NCBI GenBank assembly: GCA_030603805.1
Contig: JAUVXD010000001.1
Location: 1 to 64,000 of the forward strand
Direction of reading: 5' to 3'
DNA length: 64,000 nt
From: Acholeplasmataceae bacterium
GTDB taxonomy: Bacteria; Bacillota_I; Bacilli_A; Acholeplasmatales; Acholeplasmataceae
Position 1 is the stretch's first letter. The number at the start of each line of letters is the position of its first letter. The translations under genes were made by a program, and so were the position numbers. Of this stretch, positions 16,151 to 24,902 are shown piece by piece. The notes beneath the pieces were generated by a model. It had not been told where the DNA came from. It searched no databases and was given only the letters and a program-made list of their open reading frames with translations.

Positions 16151-18408
16151 GTATTATCAAACTTGAAGGCGTATCCAAATTTTATAAATCCGAAGAAACC
16201 GTTTCGGTTGGGATGAAACGAATTAATCTAGAATTTGATTTAGGTGAGTTTGTTGCAGTCACTGGGGAATCAGGTTCAGGGAAATCAACATTACTGAATG
16301 TGATTAGTGGTCTTGATAGTTATGAAGAAGGTGAACTTTACCTTTTTGGTGAAGAAACCTCACATTACACCATCCAAGATTGGGAAAGGTATCGAGGGAC
16401 CAATATTGGTTTTGTTTTTCAAAACTATAATATTATCGATTCTTATACTGTTTTACAAAATGTTTTACTCGCACTTGAAGTTCAAGGCTATGATCCTAAA
16501 AAGCGTAAAGCAAGAGCACTCGAACTGATTGAAAAGGTCGGTCTTTTATCCCATAAGAACCATAAAGCCTCAAAGCTTTCTGGTGGACAGAAACAAAGAG
16601 CAGTCATTGCTAGAGCACTTGCAAAAGATTGCCCAATCATTGTTGCCGATGAACCTACAGGTAATTTAGATAGCCAATCTGGGGCACAAGTGATGCAACT
16701 ATTACATGATATCAGTAAAGAAAAATTGATTGTTGTGGTTACCCATGAATATGACATGGTTAAAGAATATGCAACCAGAAAAATTAAAATGCATGATGGA
16801 GAAGTCGTCGAAGATAAGAAGATCAAAAAAGCAAATGAAATTCTTTATGTCGAACCACCAAAAATCAGACGCATGCATTTCTTGACTTTAGTTCGTTTCA
16901 CCTTAAGAAATTTGTTTTCTATGCCTAAACGTTTAATCTTTCTCACTCTTATGCAAATGATTGTCATGATTGCTTTTGTTTTCGTGTTTAATTGGAGAGT
17001 CAGTTTGATGCGAGATATTTCTGTCTCTCAATCACAAAGATTTCCTAATGTACCTGAAACAAGAGTTTTAGTTGAAAGGAGAGATGGTCTACCTTTTGAT
17101 GCATCCGACGTCAGCTATTTTGAAAGTATTCGAACAGTAGAAAAGGTTTATGAGCATGGGTTGAGTTTCTTTAATACGATGAAACTCTATCTCTTCAACC
17201 CTTCGGAAGCATATCAATGTATGCCTGCAGCGATGTGTTACAGTGCTATAGATTATAATGGTGTCAGAGCAACTGATGCAGCTTCTCAACTCTCACCAAA
17301 TAATATCACGGGAAGACTTCCGGAAGCAGCCAATGAAATTGTTTGGGGACATCAGTGGCGTGAAATTGAGGTTGGAACAACCCTTTATTTAGGGACCCAA
17401 TACAATTACTATGGTGCAGTACCTTCTGACTTTTTAGGTGAATTTACTGTCGTTGGTATTGATAATAGAAAGCAAAATAGAATCTATTTTTCAGATGAGT
17501 TTCTAAATAATCCTAATTTAGATCGTTATACTTTTAACAGTGGTGCAAAACTCTCACTTGAACAACAAGCATCCAGCAATTTTCATATACTTTATAATAG
17601 TGAGTATAAGTATTTTGAAAGAGATATGACAAAAACTGGTCGTGCAGTTTATTTGGGTACAGGGACTTACACATTACTTGAAACAAGAAATCTTACATTT
17701 AATGGTTATTTTTATCAAGATGGTACATGGAAAGAGAGTAATTTACAAATTCCGTTACAAAATGTTGCAATTTATCAAGGAACATCTGATGAATGGCGTA
17801 ATTTCATGAGTGAAGATATTTATCAAGAACTTGTTGAAGTTGTTTTAGAAGAACTAAAGAGTTTTTATTTGATCGAAAATCGTCCAGTGATTTCACTTTC
17901 TGTTCGTGGGCTTGGTAATGGTAACAGGACGATTAATGCCATTGATTTTGATACATATCGAGTGATATACCCAGCAAACATTCCTGATCCATCATCAAGT
18001 GCGATAAGCTTTATGATTGGATTACTTACAGGCATTTTAGTCATTTTAGCTGGATTACTCCTTTACTCCATTGTTCATGCAGTCTCTAAGAACATGATGA
18101 AAACAAGGAAGAAAGATTTTGCGATTTATCGCTCAATTGGAACAACAAAAACTACGCTTGCGAGACTTGTTGTGATGGAGCAGATTTTTATTGCTGCCAT
18201 GAGTTCTGCGATGATGATGACCATCATCATTGTTTTGAACAATCAAGTACCACAAATTTATTCGATACTGCAATATATGCAAGTGTCGCATTATATAACC
18301 TTAGTTGCTTTATTCTTGGCTTTTGGTGCTTGGTTAGGCTTAAGATTCAATAAAAAAGTCTTTAGACAATCTGTGATTGAATCCATTGTTTCAAGCAGGG
18401 AGGAATAA
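16147..18408 (+). CDS. MacB-like ABC transporter, ATPase fused to FtsX-type permease (first of pair)
   Basis: 753 residues. Residues 1-225 are the ATPase: Walker A GESGSGKS (40-47), signature LSGGQKQR, Walker [14 protein letters not shown], His switch VTHEYD. One membrane helix follows at about 265-285, then an extracellular region of about 330 residues, then three helices in the last 150 residues (FMIGLLTGILVILAGLLLY and others). This is the MacB/FtsX layout used by mechanotransmission exporters and lipoprotein or peptide resistance systems, not a classical importer. The three-base gap to the next fusion suggests the two form a heterodimer. The substrate is unknown. Confidence 0.85.
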   Translation: MSIIKLEGVSKFYKSEETVSVGMKRINLEFDLGEFVAVTGESGSGKSTLLNVISGLDSYEEGELYLFGEETSHYTIQDWERYRGTNIGFVFQNYNIIDSYTVLQNVLLALEVQGYDPKKRKARALELIEKVGLLSHKNHKASKLSGGQKQRAVIARALAKDCPIIVADEPTGNLDSQSGAQVMQLLHDISKEKLIVVVTHEYDMVKEYATRKIKMHDGEVVEDKKIKKANEILYVEPPKIRRMHFLTLVRFTLRNLFSMPKRLIFLTLMQMIVMIAFVFVFNWRVSLMRDISVSQSQRFPNVPETRVLVERRDGLPFDASDVSYFESIRTVEKVYEHGLSFFNTMKLYLFNPSEAYQCMPAAMCYSAIDYNGVRATDAASQLSPNNITGRLPEAANEIVWGHQWREIEVGTTLYLGTQYNYYGAVPSDFLGEFTVVGIDNRKQNRIYFSDEFLNNPNLDRYTFNSGAKLSLEQQASSNFHILYNSEYKYFERDMTKTGRAVYLGTGTYTLLETRNLTFNGYFYQDGTWKESNLQIPLQNVAIYQGTSDEWRNFMSEDIYQELVEVVLEELKSFYLIENRPVISLSVRGLGNGNRTINAIDFDTYRVIYPANIPDPSSSAISFMIGLLTGILVILAGLLLYSIVHAVSKNMMKTRKKDFAIYRSIGTTKTTLARLVVMEQIFIAAMSSAMMMTIIIVLNNQVPQIYSILQYMQVSHYITLVALFLAFGAWLGLRFNKKVFRQSVIESIVSSREE

Positions 18409-18410
18409 TC

Positions 18411-20825
18411 ATGATTAAAGTTACGAATTTACACAAGTATTTTTTTAGACATAAGCGTAATGAGATTCATGTCTTAAATGATATGACTGTTTCCTTTCCT
18501 GAATCAGGACTTGTGGTTTTACTTGGACCTTCAGGCTCAGGTAAGACGACACTTTTGAATGTTATTGGTGGTTTAGATAGTGTTCAATCGGGTACTATCC
18601 AGTTTGATGAGCAAATGATTAAAGGCTATCATTCTGGTATATGGGATAAAATCAGAAATGAAAAAATAGGCTATATTTTCCAAAACTATAATTTATTGCC
18701 ACAATTATCTGTTTATGATAACATTGCTTTAGTTTTAAAAATGATGGGCATCAATGATCCTGAAATTATTGAACAAAGGGTTCATTATATGCTCCATGCA
18801 GTCAATATGTATCCATATAGAAAGAAAAAATCAACACAACTTTCAGGCGGGCAGCAACAAAGAGTTGCTATTGCACGCGCGCTTGTTAAAAATCCAGAAG
18901 TAATCATTGCTGACGAACCTACGGGCAATCTTGATTCTAAGAATACCCTGGATATCATGAATATCATCAAAGAGATTTCTAAGCAAAAACTTGTCGTTTT
19001 AGTCACCCATGAACGAGAAATCGCTAAAGTTTATGGAGACCGTATTATTGAAATCAAAGATGGTCAAATCATCAGTGATGCTTTAAATGATAGTTCAATT
19101 GAACATGATTCAAGTGATGATAACACCATCTACTTAAAAGATTTAAATCAATTAGCAGGCATAAAGGATGACCATATCAACGTTTCACTTTATCAAGATA
19201 GTGAGCAAGAACTTGATCCTATTCAAGTAAAATTAATTATTAAGAACAGAACACTTTATCTCGATGTCGATAGTTCGATCACTAAGGTTAAACTCATTGA
19301 TGCCTCATCAAATCTTAAGATCAAAGATGAACATTATGTCAAGAAAAATAAGGAACAAATGCTTGAGACAAGCTTTAAAATTGAACATCTAGATAACACC
19401 GATGTTCACCGAAGTCATAAAGCGGTTGTCTCAATCAAATCGATTTTCATGCTCGCTCTTCAAAAGATTTTATATTCCTCACGGAAAGGTAAAATCATGC
19501 TCTTTAGTTTCATTTTGTCAGGAGCAGTTATTGCGATTATGCTTTCCATGGCAGCAGCAACTTATATTCCAAGTTTTGATTCGATGCCATTAGGGGATAA
19601 TTATATAAGAATTATTGATAATGCACCAACTAAGATTTCTTATCAAACCTTAAGAAATTATTCTGATCAAGATCCTAACTTGTATGTCAATACACTTGGA
19701 CGAATGAATGTTGGTATTATTGATCCTTTAGATGATGATGAAGTTCTCCTAACCATGCTTGCTCAATTTGATATTATGCCTCACGCCAAAGGTCGCATGG
19801 TCAAAGGTAGATTGGGACAAGCCATCGATGAAATTGTAATTACGAAGGCTGTAGCAGACAGAGTTATTGATTTACAAGGTCCAGAATATGGTATTTGGAG
19901 TTATGAACATCTCATGATTGAACGTTTTATCATCGGCGATCAAGAGGTCAAAGTAACGGGTATCCTTAACAGTGGTCAAAGTATCATCTATATATCTAGA
20001 TCACTTTCAAATCTCATTAAACCAGCAAATCGAAATCTTACGGGCATCGGAAATGTTTTCTATCTTGGTACGCTTCATCTTTCTCGTGTCACGATGACGC
20101 ATGGTGTCATACCTACGACTAATGAAGTTGTCATTTCTAGAAAGTTATTTAATACGATATCAACAACACCTATTGCTGAAGCCACTTTTCCACTGACGAT
20201 TACGAATTTCCCACATCCAATTAGTGGTGTATTTAGTGATTTAGAAAACGATATTGTGATTGCCTCTGATTTGATTGTCGAACAATCAAGACAACTTGGT
20301 AGTTATGATTATTATGTTTACTCTCATAATTATAAAGACATGGTTAAATTGATGACAGATGACAATTTGGTTGCAGTTGATTTAAGAGAAGAACTCATTG
20401 CACAGTTTGATATGGCTGTAATGGAACGTAGAATTTCGATTACAATTGTGACGTTAGTTGTTATTGGGTTAACACTCTTAGGCTTTTATTTCATCATGCA
20501 TTCATCGATGGTATCAAGAATTTATGAGATTTCTGTTTATCGTGCATTAGGCATGAAGAAAGTAGAAATTTTCATTTCATTTTTAGTTGAAATTTTGATT
20601 ATCTCAACAGTGACTGCAGTCATAGGATATGGTATTGCCTCAGCAGGTTTGATTTCTGCATCCTCAACTCTGATTGGCCAGTTTAACTTATTTTTAGTCA
20701 ATCCATTAACGATTATAGGCGGCATCATCTTAGTCTATGTGATTAATACAATAGGTGGGATGTTTCCAATCTTCTTACTCCTAAGAAAGACTCCAGCTCA
20801 AATTCTTGCACAATACGATATATAA
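18411..20825 (+). CDS. MacB-like ABC transporter, ATPase fused to FtsX-type permease (second of pair)
   Basis: 804 residues. The ATPase domain (1-220) has Walker A GPSGSGKT, signature LSGGQQQR, Walker [14 protein letters not shown] and VTHERE. A polar, acidic linker of about 120 residues (roughly 225-345, starting [13 protein letters not shown]) separates it from the first membrane helix, unlike its partner. An extracellular domain of about 290 residues and three C-terminal helices follow; [16 protein letters not shown] matches the FtsX signature between helices. The linker is probably an extra cytoplasmic domain. It ends the HAD-ABC-ABC operon and is followed by a terminator. Confidence 0.85.
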   Translation: MIKVTNLHKYFFRHKRNEIHVLNDMTVSFPESGLVVLLGPSGSGKTTLLNVIGGLDSVQSGTIQFDEQMIKGYHSGIWDKIRNEKIGYIFQNYNLLPQLSVYDNIALVLKMMGINDPEIIEQRVHYMLHAVNMYPYRKKKSTQLSGGQQQRVAIARALVKNPEVIIADEPTGNLDSKNTLDIMNIIKEISKQKLVVLVTHEREIAKVYGDRIIEIKDGQIISDALNDSSIEHDSSDDNTIYLKDLNQLAGIKDDHINVSLYQDSEQELDPIQVKLIIKNRTLYLDVDSSITKVKLIDASSNLKIKDEHYVKKNKEQMLETSFKIEHLDNTDVHRSHKAVVSIKSIFMLALQKILYSSRKGKIMLFSFILSGAVIAIMLSMAAATYIPSFDSMPLGDNYIRIIDNAPTKISYQTLRNYSDQDPNLYVNTLGRMNVGIIDPLDDDEVLLTMLAQFDIMPHAKGRMVKGRLGQAIDEIVITKAVADRVIDLQGPEYGIWSYEHLMIERFIIGDQEVKVTGILNSGQSIIYISRSLSNLIKPANRNLTGIGNVFYLGTLHLSRVTMTHGVIPTTNEVVISRKLFNTISTTPIAEATFPLTITNFPHPISGVFSDLENDIVIASDLIVEQSRQLGSYDYYVYSHNYKDMVKLMTDDNLVAVDLREELIAQFDMAVMERRISITIVTLVVIGLTLLGFYFIMHSSMVSRIYEISVYRALGMKKVEIFISFLVEILIISTVTAVIGYGIASAGLISASSTLIGQFNLFLVNPLTIIGGIILVYVINTIGGMFPIFLLLRKTPAQILAQYDI

Positions 20826-20827
20826 CA

Positions 20828-20853
20828 AAAAATGGCCTAAAAAGGCCATTTTT
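20828..20853. terminator. Bidirectional terminator between the ABC operon and nitroreductase
   Basis: AAAAATGGCC and GGCCATTTTT form a perfect 10-bp stem around TAAAAA; A and T tracts serve both strands. Confidence 0.9.
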
Positions 20854-20855
20854 AT

Positions 20856-21464
20856 TTACATCCAAACTGCAACATCTTCAACATCTAATCGAACAGATGG
20901 ATATCCTGGATCATCTGCTTTACCAATAGATACAATCATTACTGGTTTATATCTATTTGGATCAATACCTAAAGCATGTGCGATTTGATCGTGTTTAAAT
21001 CCACCAATTGAACAGGTATCATATCCATGTTCTCTTGCAATATGCATGAGCTGCATTGCAACCAATCCTGAATCGATTAAACCGCCTTTTTCTACAGCTT
21101 CCTCTTTTAAGGAATGAATCATATTAGAGATATTTCTAAGCTGTTTTTCTCTGACCTCTACAGGCATTAAACCTGCTTCAACTGCTTTATTATAAATCTT
21201 TTCAGCATAATCATATTTCTTCAAATCGGTGAAAATACAAATCATCGCTGCAGATGTCTCAAGTTGTAAGATATTGCCATATAAAACAGGTCTTAATTTT
21301 TCCTTAGCCTCTTCTGTTTCTACAATAAAAAAGCGCCAAGGCTGCATATTCATTGAGGAAGGTGCACGGGTTGCTTCTTCCAAGATCATTTTCATTTCTT
21401 CCTTACTAATTTTAATATTTGGATCATACTTGCGTATGGATCTTCGTTTCAATAATTCTGACAT
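20856..21464 (-). CDS. Nitroreductase-family FMN oxidoreductase
   Basis: 202 residues. KRRSIRKYDPN (FMN phosphate contacts), ATRAPSSMNMQPWRFFIVE, and AREHGYDTCSIGGF match the nitroreductase fold, which reduces quinones, flavins or nitro compounds with NAD(P)H as a homodimer. No iron-sulfur motif is present. ATG 21464 is chosen because AAGGAGG lies seven bases upstream; upstream in-frame starts would extend through the promoter. TATAAT at 21490-21495 (minus) and TTCAAA at 21513-21518 form a promoter whose spacer carries a perfect palindrome. Confidence 0.85.
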   Translation of the reverse strand: MSELLKRRSIRKYDPNIKISKEEMKMILEEATRAPSSMNMQPWRFFIVETEEAKEKLRPVLYGNILQLETSAAMICIFTDLKKYDYAEKIYNKAVEAGLMPVEVREKQLRNISNMIHSLKEEAVEKGGLIDSGLVAMQLMHIAREHGYDTCSIGGFKHDQIAHALGIDPNRYKPVMIVSIGKADDPGYPSVRLDVEDVAVWM

Positions 21465-21489
21465 AAATAATCCTCCTTGGATACTCATG

Positions 21490-21518
21490 ATTATAACATC
21501 ATATGATACTCTTTTGAA
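21490..21518 (-). promoter_or_regulatory. Nitroreductase promoter with palindrome in the spacer
   Basis: Minus-strand TTCAAA (21513-21518) and TATAAT (21490-21495) are 17 bases apart. ATCATATGAT at 21498-21507, a perfect 10-bp palindrome, occupies the spacer and could be an operator. Confidence 0.5.
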
Positions 21519-21524
21519 ATGTTT

Positions 21525-21548
21525 ATGCTTAAGCATGTGTGTTATAAT
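21525..21548 (+). promoter_or_regulatory. Phosphatase/mutY promoter region with palindrome
   Basis: TATAAT at 21543-21548 is the probable -10 for the phosphatase gene. The 12-bp perfect palindrome ATGCTTAAGCAT at 21525-21536 lies just upstream, where the -35 spacer would be. No good -35 is seen, which would fit a promoter needing an activator or one under repressor control. Confidence 0.4.
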
Positions 21549-21570
21549 ATGAGCCATAGGGAGGCATAAA

Positions 21571-22095
21571 ATGATGACAACTTGTATATTGGTTAGACAC
21601 GGAGAACCTAGATATGATGAAGTATTAGAAAGAGGCTATTTTGGCCAGGGCTATGATCTTGGGAAGTTGACAGATCGCGGGGTCAGTCAAGCTGAACAAA
21701 GGGCATTGGACCCACTATTAATAGGGGCTGAGATCATAGTTTCATCACCTTACACCAGAGCTTTACAAACTGCAGCCATCATCTCAAGAATAACAAACAT
21801 TCCACTTTCAGTAGAAAATGATTTACACGAATGGATGCCTGACACAACATTTAAGTTTGAACTCGATGCAAGCCATGCCTTTGATGAATATTTAAGTCAT
21901 CGAGGGATTAGAAATTCAAAGACTTTATATCACTGGGAATCTTATGATCATTTAAGGAAGCGTGTCTTAAAAGCATTAGAACCTTACAAACATTATCAAA
22001 AAATTATTGTGGTTTGTCATGGTATTGTCATGTCTACACTGACAAGATTTGATGATGTGATAGAACATTGTGGTGTTCGGGAAGTCACGCTTTAA
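21571..22095 (+). CDS. Histidine phosphatase family protein
   Basis: 174 residues. LVRHGEPRYDE carries the RHG motif with the nucleophile His, SSPYTRALQTA the second Arg, and VVCHGIVMS the second catalytic His, as in phosphoglycerate-mutase-like phosphatases. The substrate is unknown. AGGGAGG is six bases before ATG 21571. Its stop overlaps the mutY start (TAATG), so both are translated from one message; a second member of this family lies at 43272-43844. Confidence 0.85.
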   Translation: MMTTCILVRHGEPRYDEVLERGYFGQGYDLGKLTDRGVSQAEQRALDPLLIGAEIIVSSPYTRALQTAAIISRITNIPLSVENDLHEWMPDTTFKFELDASHAFDEYLSHRGIRNSKTLYHWESYDHLRKRVLKALEPYKHYQKIIVVCHGIVMSTLTRFDDVIEHCGVREVTL

Positions 22096-23096
22096 TGGAT
22101 ATTAAGAAGCTTGAAGCTTGGTATTTATCAAACCAAAGAAAACTCAGTTTTAGAAACACGAAAAATCCTTATCACATTTGGGTTTCAGAAATTATGCTTC
22201 AACAAACACAGGTAGAGACAGTTCTACCTTATTTTGAGCGTTTTATCCAAAAATATCCAACAGTCTTTGAACTTGCAAAGGCGAATGAAGAGGAATTGCA
22301 AAAAGAGGTTGAGGGCATTGGCTATTATCGACGCTTTAGAAATATGCATCTTGCAGCAAAAATAATCGTTAATGAACATGGTGGTATTTTTCCAAGCACA
22401 TATGAAGAGGTTATCAAACTTCCTGGAATTGGTAAATATACAGCAGGTGCGATGATGTCGATTGCTTATAACGAGCCTTATAGTGCTCTAGATGGCAATG
22501 TCATTCGTGTGCTTTCAAGAGTTTATGGCAATGCATCCGATATGAGGCAAGAAAAGAACCGAAAAGTTTTAGATCAAATCAATCAGTCTTTAGTTGAAAA
22601 AGCAACACCTGATATTTATACCCACGCGATTATGGAACTTGGTGCAACCCTTTGTAAACCTAAACATCCTCAGTGTGATTTATGCCCATTAAAAAGTGAT
22701 TGCCTAGCCTATGATAAAAATATTGTTTTAGATCTACCAGTTTTATCAAAACTGAAACCAAAGACTGAACTGAATTATATCACACTGATCATAGAAAAAG
22801 ATGGATATTTATTTTTAAATAAGCGAGAAGAAGATTTACTCAAAGGCATGTATGAATATCCTCAATTTGAAAGCGAAAGCATTTTATCTGTGATTGCTGA
22901 ACTTGAATCAAAAGACATCTTCATGAATATCATAAACGAAATGAAGACGTTCAAACATGTTTTTACCCATCAAGTTTGGCATATGAAAGTTTACTCTGTG
23001 ACGCTTTTGTCTAAACCATATCCAAGTTGGGTTAAAGTGAAAAAGGATGAACTTAATCAATTGCCTATGGCTATTGCGCATCGGAAGATCAAATAA
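22095..23096 (+). CDS. mutY: A/G-specific adenine glycosylase
   Basis: 333 residues. WVSEIMLQQTQV holds the catalytic Glu (about residue 32), LPGIGKYTAGA the helix-hairpin-helix, SALDGNVIRV the catalytic Asp, and C-x6-C-x2-C-x5-C (from CKPKHPQCDLC) the [4Fe-4S] cluster. The C-terminal 110 residues match the NUDIX-like domain that recognises 8-oxoguanine. It removes adenine mispaired with 8-oxoguanine. The start at 22095 overlaps the phosphatase stop; an upstream TTG extension would lie inside that gene and has no ribosome binding site. A bidirectional terminator follows. Confidence 0.93.
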   Translation: MDIKKLEAWYLSNQRKLSFRNTKNPYHIWVSEIMLQQTQVETVLPYFERFIQKYPTVFELAKANEEELQKEVEGIGYYRRFRNMHLAAKIIVNEHGGIFPSTYEEVIKLPGIGKYTAGAMMSIAYNEPYSALDGNVIRVLSRVYGNASDMRQEKNRKVLDQINQSLVEKATPDIYTHAIMELGATLCKPKHPQCDLCPLKSDCLAYDKNIVLDLPVLSKLKPKTELNYITLIIEKDGYLFLNKREEDLLKGMYEYPQFESESILSVIAELESKDIFMNIINEMKTFKHVFTHQVWHMKVYSVTLLSKPYPSWVKVKKDELNQLPMAIAHRKIK

Positions 23097-23097
23097 A

Positions 23098-23124
23098 AAA
23101 GCACCTTGGAGGTGCTTCATTATT
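23098..23124. terminator. Bidirectional terminator between mutY and queT
   Basis: AAGCACCT and AGGTGCTT form an 8-bp stem around TGG, with A-rich sequence before it and TCATTATTTT after it. Confidence 0.85.
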
Positions 23125-23616
23125 TTAATGTTGACTCGAAAGTAACTCAAGCATGTGAGGGTTATTTTTAATGACCCGGTATGTTACAAACCCAAAAGTA
23201 TACATCACAACAAACTCACCAATAAAGACTGAGCCCATCGTCAGCCACAAAGGTCCAAGTAAGTAACCATAGGTTAAGATGATACCGACAACAATACCAT
23301 TAATGATTGCTGGCATGATCAGTGCAAATCCGGGTTTTGATTTAAGTAAAATCATCAAAGCAGCAGCAAGTGTTGTTGCTAGTGTGCCAAAGATGACATC
23401 GACTAAAATGGCACCACCAATCAGATTGGCAAGAAAGCATCCAATGGTTAACCCAACGATATGTTTGGGATTAAATAATACTAAAACCATCAAGAGTTCA
23501 GCAATTCGAAATTGTATCAGTTGAAAACTCATAAACTGAAACACGAGTACAAACACGACATAAATCGCAGCAATCACCACTTGAGTGGTCATTGTCTTTA
23601 AAGAAAAAGCATTCAT
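23125..23616 (-). CDS. queT: QueT family queuosine-precursor ECF transporter substrate-binding protein
   Basis: 163 residues with about five membrane helices. VFQFMSFQLIQFRIAELLMVL and HIVGLTIGCFLANLIGG are typical of the QueT family, the S-component of an energy-coupling-factor importer for queuosine precursors such as preQ1. The ECF ATPases and EcfT are not in this window. AGGGAG eight bases before the ATG belongs to a preQ1 riboswitch, so uptake should fall when preQ1 is abundant. Tgt, which uses preQ1, is transcribed divergently from the same intergenic region. Family, riboswitch and neighbour agree, so the role is secure. Confidence 0.93.
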   Translation of the reverse strand: MNAFSLKTMTTQVVIAAIYVVFVLVFQFMSFQLIQFRIAELLMVLVLFNPKHIVGLTIGCFLANLIGGAILVDVIFGTLATTLAAALMILLKSKPGFALIMPAIINGIVVGIILTYGYLLGPLWLTMGSVFIGEFVVMYTFGFVTYRVIKNNPHMLELLSSQH

Positions 23617-23624
23617 TTTTTTAT

Positions 23625-23662
23625 CTCCCTGTTTTGATTGGCTGGTTTCCTAGGGTACAGCC
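23625..23662 (-). promoter_or_regulatory. PreQ1 class I riboswitch controlling queT
   Basis: Minus strand: GGCTG and CAGCC pair as P1 around a loop containing ACCCT; then AATCAAAAC, the A-rich tail, and AGGGAG. CCCT in the loop can pair with AGGG of the tail to form the pseudoknot, which would bury the queT ribosome binding site. This is the compact H-type pseudoknot of preQ1-I, acting on translation. Genes on both sides concern queuosine. Confidence 0.85.
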
Positions 23663-23695
23663 TTAATAGAATACTTAAACATTTTAACAAAGTTA

Positions 23696-23704
23696 TGCTA
23701 TAAT
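23696..23704 (+). promoter_or_regulatory. Extended -10 promoter of tgt
   Basis: TGC followed by TATAAT lies 21 bases before the tgt ATG; no clear -35. Confidence 0.55.
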
Positions 23705-23725
23705 TACAAGGTAAAGGATGATTAT

Positions 23726-24841
23726 ATGAGCATAAAATTTGAAGTACTCCATGTTTGCAAACAAAGTGGAGCAAGATTAGGGAAACTCTCTACACCTCAT
23801 GGGGTTTTTGAAACGCCTTTTTTTATGCCTGTAGGGACACAGGCAACCGTTAAAACACTGACACCAGAAGAAATCGAGCAAGTTTCTGAAGGTTTAATTT
23901 TAGGGAATACCTATCATTTATGGCTACAACCAGGTGCTGATCTGGTTGAAAAGCATGGTGGCATTCGTGGCTTTATGAAGTGGGATGGTGCACTTTTAAC
24001 AGATAGTGGAGGCTTTCAAGTCTTTTCACTCACAGACATGAGAAAAATCACTGAAGAAGGCGTTCATTTTAAGCATCACAAAAATGGTGCAGCCCTCTTT
24101 ATGTCTCCAGAAGATTCAATTCGTATCCAAGAACAACTTGGTGCCGATATCATCATGAGTTTTGATGAATGTCCACCCCCTTATGAGTCAGATATCTATA
24201 TGAAAAATTCTGTTGATCGAACCTTAAGATGGGCGAAAAGAGGTAAGAATGCACTTAAAACAGACCAAGCACTTTTTGGTATCGTTCAAGGTGGCCTCAA
24301 TAAAGATTTACGAAAGTATTGTGCAGAAAAATTGATTGAAATGGATTTTCCAGGATACTCAATTGGTGGTTTATCAGTTGGTGAAACAAAGCATGAAATG
24401 TATGAAATCACGAAGTTTTTAAATCCGATCATGCCCTTTGATAAGCCAAGATACCTCATGGGTGTTGGTGCACCTGATGACTTAGTCGAAAATGTCATTA
24501 ACGGGATTGATATGTTTGACTGTGTGCTTCCTACAAGAAATGCACGTCATGGGACAGCTTTCACCACTGAAGGCAAAGTTGTCATCAAAAATCAAGCCTA
24601 TGAAACAGATTTTAGACCCTTAGACCCCAATTTAGAAACACCAATTTCTAAATATTCAAGAGCTTATATCAGACATTTATTTAAAGCTGAGGAATATTTA
24701 GGCATGCGTTTAGTCACGTATCAAAACCTTGCCTATTTAAAATATTTAATGCAGGAAATCAGAAAAGCAATTAAAGAAGATCGACTTTTAGATTTTAAAG
24801 CAGAAATGAAACAAAAGACGAATTACTTCAAATCAAAATGA
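23726..24841 (+). CDS. tgt: tRNA-guanine transglycosylase, zinc site apparently lost
   Basis: 371 residues, normal length. Exchanges guanine at tRNA position 34 for preQ1. Catalytic parts are intact: [13 protein letters not shown] (Asp93), [18 protein letters not shown], and [13 protein letters not shown] (nucleophile Asp265). The C-terminal zinc motif is not: the usual C-x-C-x2-C reads L303-E-T305-P-I-S308, and the His before Asn reads Gln333. All four ligands of the structural zinc are therefore replaced, while flanking sequence ([15 protein letters not shown]) is well conserved, so this is not a frameshift. The domain must be stabilised some other way. GGATG and a TTATATG context set the start; the gene has its own promoter. 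Confidence 0.95.
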   Translation: MSIKFEVLHVCKQSGARLGKLSTPHGVFETPFFMPVGTQATVKTLTPEEIEQVSEGLILGNTYHLWLQPGADLVEKHGGIRGFMKWDGALLTDSGGFQVFSLTDMRKITEEGVHFKHHKNGAALFMSPEDSIRIQEQLGADIIMSFDECPPPYESDIYMKNSVDRTLRWAKRGKNALKTDQALFGIVQGGLNKDLRKYCAEKLIEMDFPGYSIGGLSVGETKHEMYEITKFLNPIMPFDKPRYLMGVGAPDDLVENVINGIDMFDCVLPTRNARHGTAFTTEGKVVIKNQAYETDFRPLDPNLETPISKYSRAYIRHLFKAEEYLGMRLVTYQNLAYLKYLMQEIRKAIKEDRLLDFKAEMKQKTNYFKSK

Positions 24842-24902
24842 AACATCTTTCATTTAAATGATTTATAATGTAAAATAGAGAGTGTGTTAGGGAGGTATAC
24901 CT

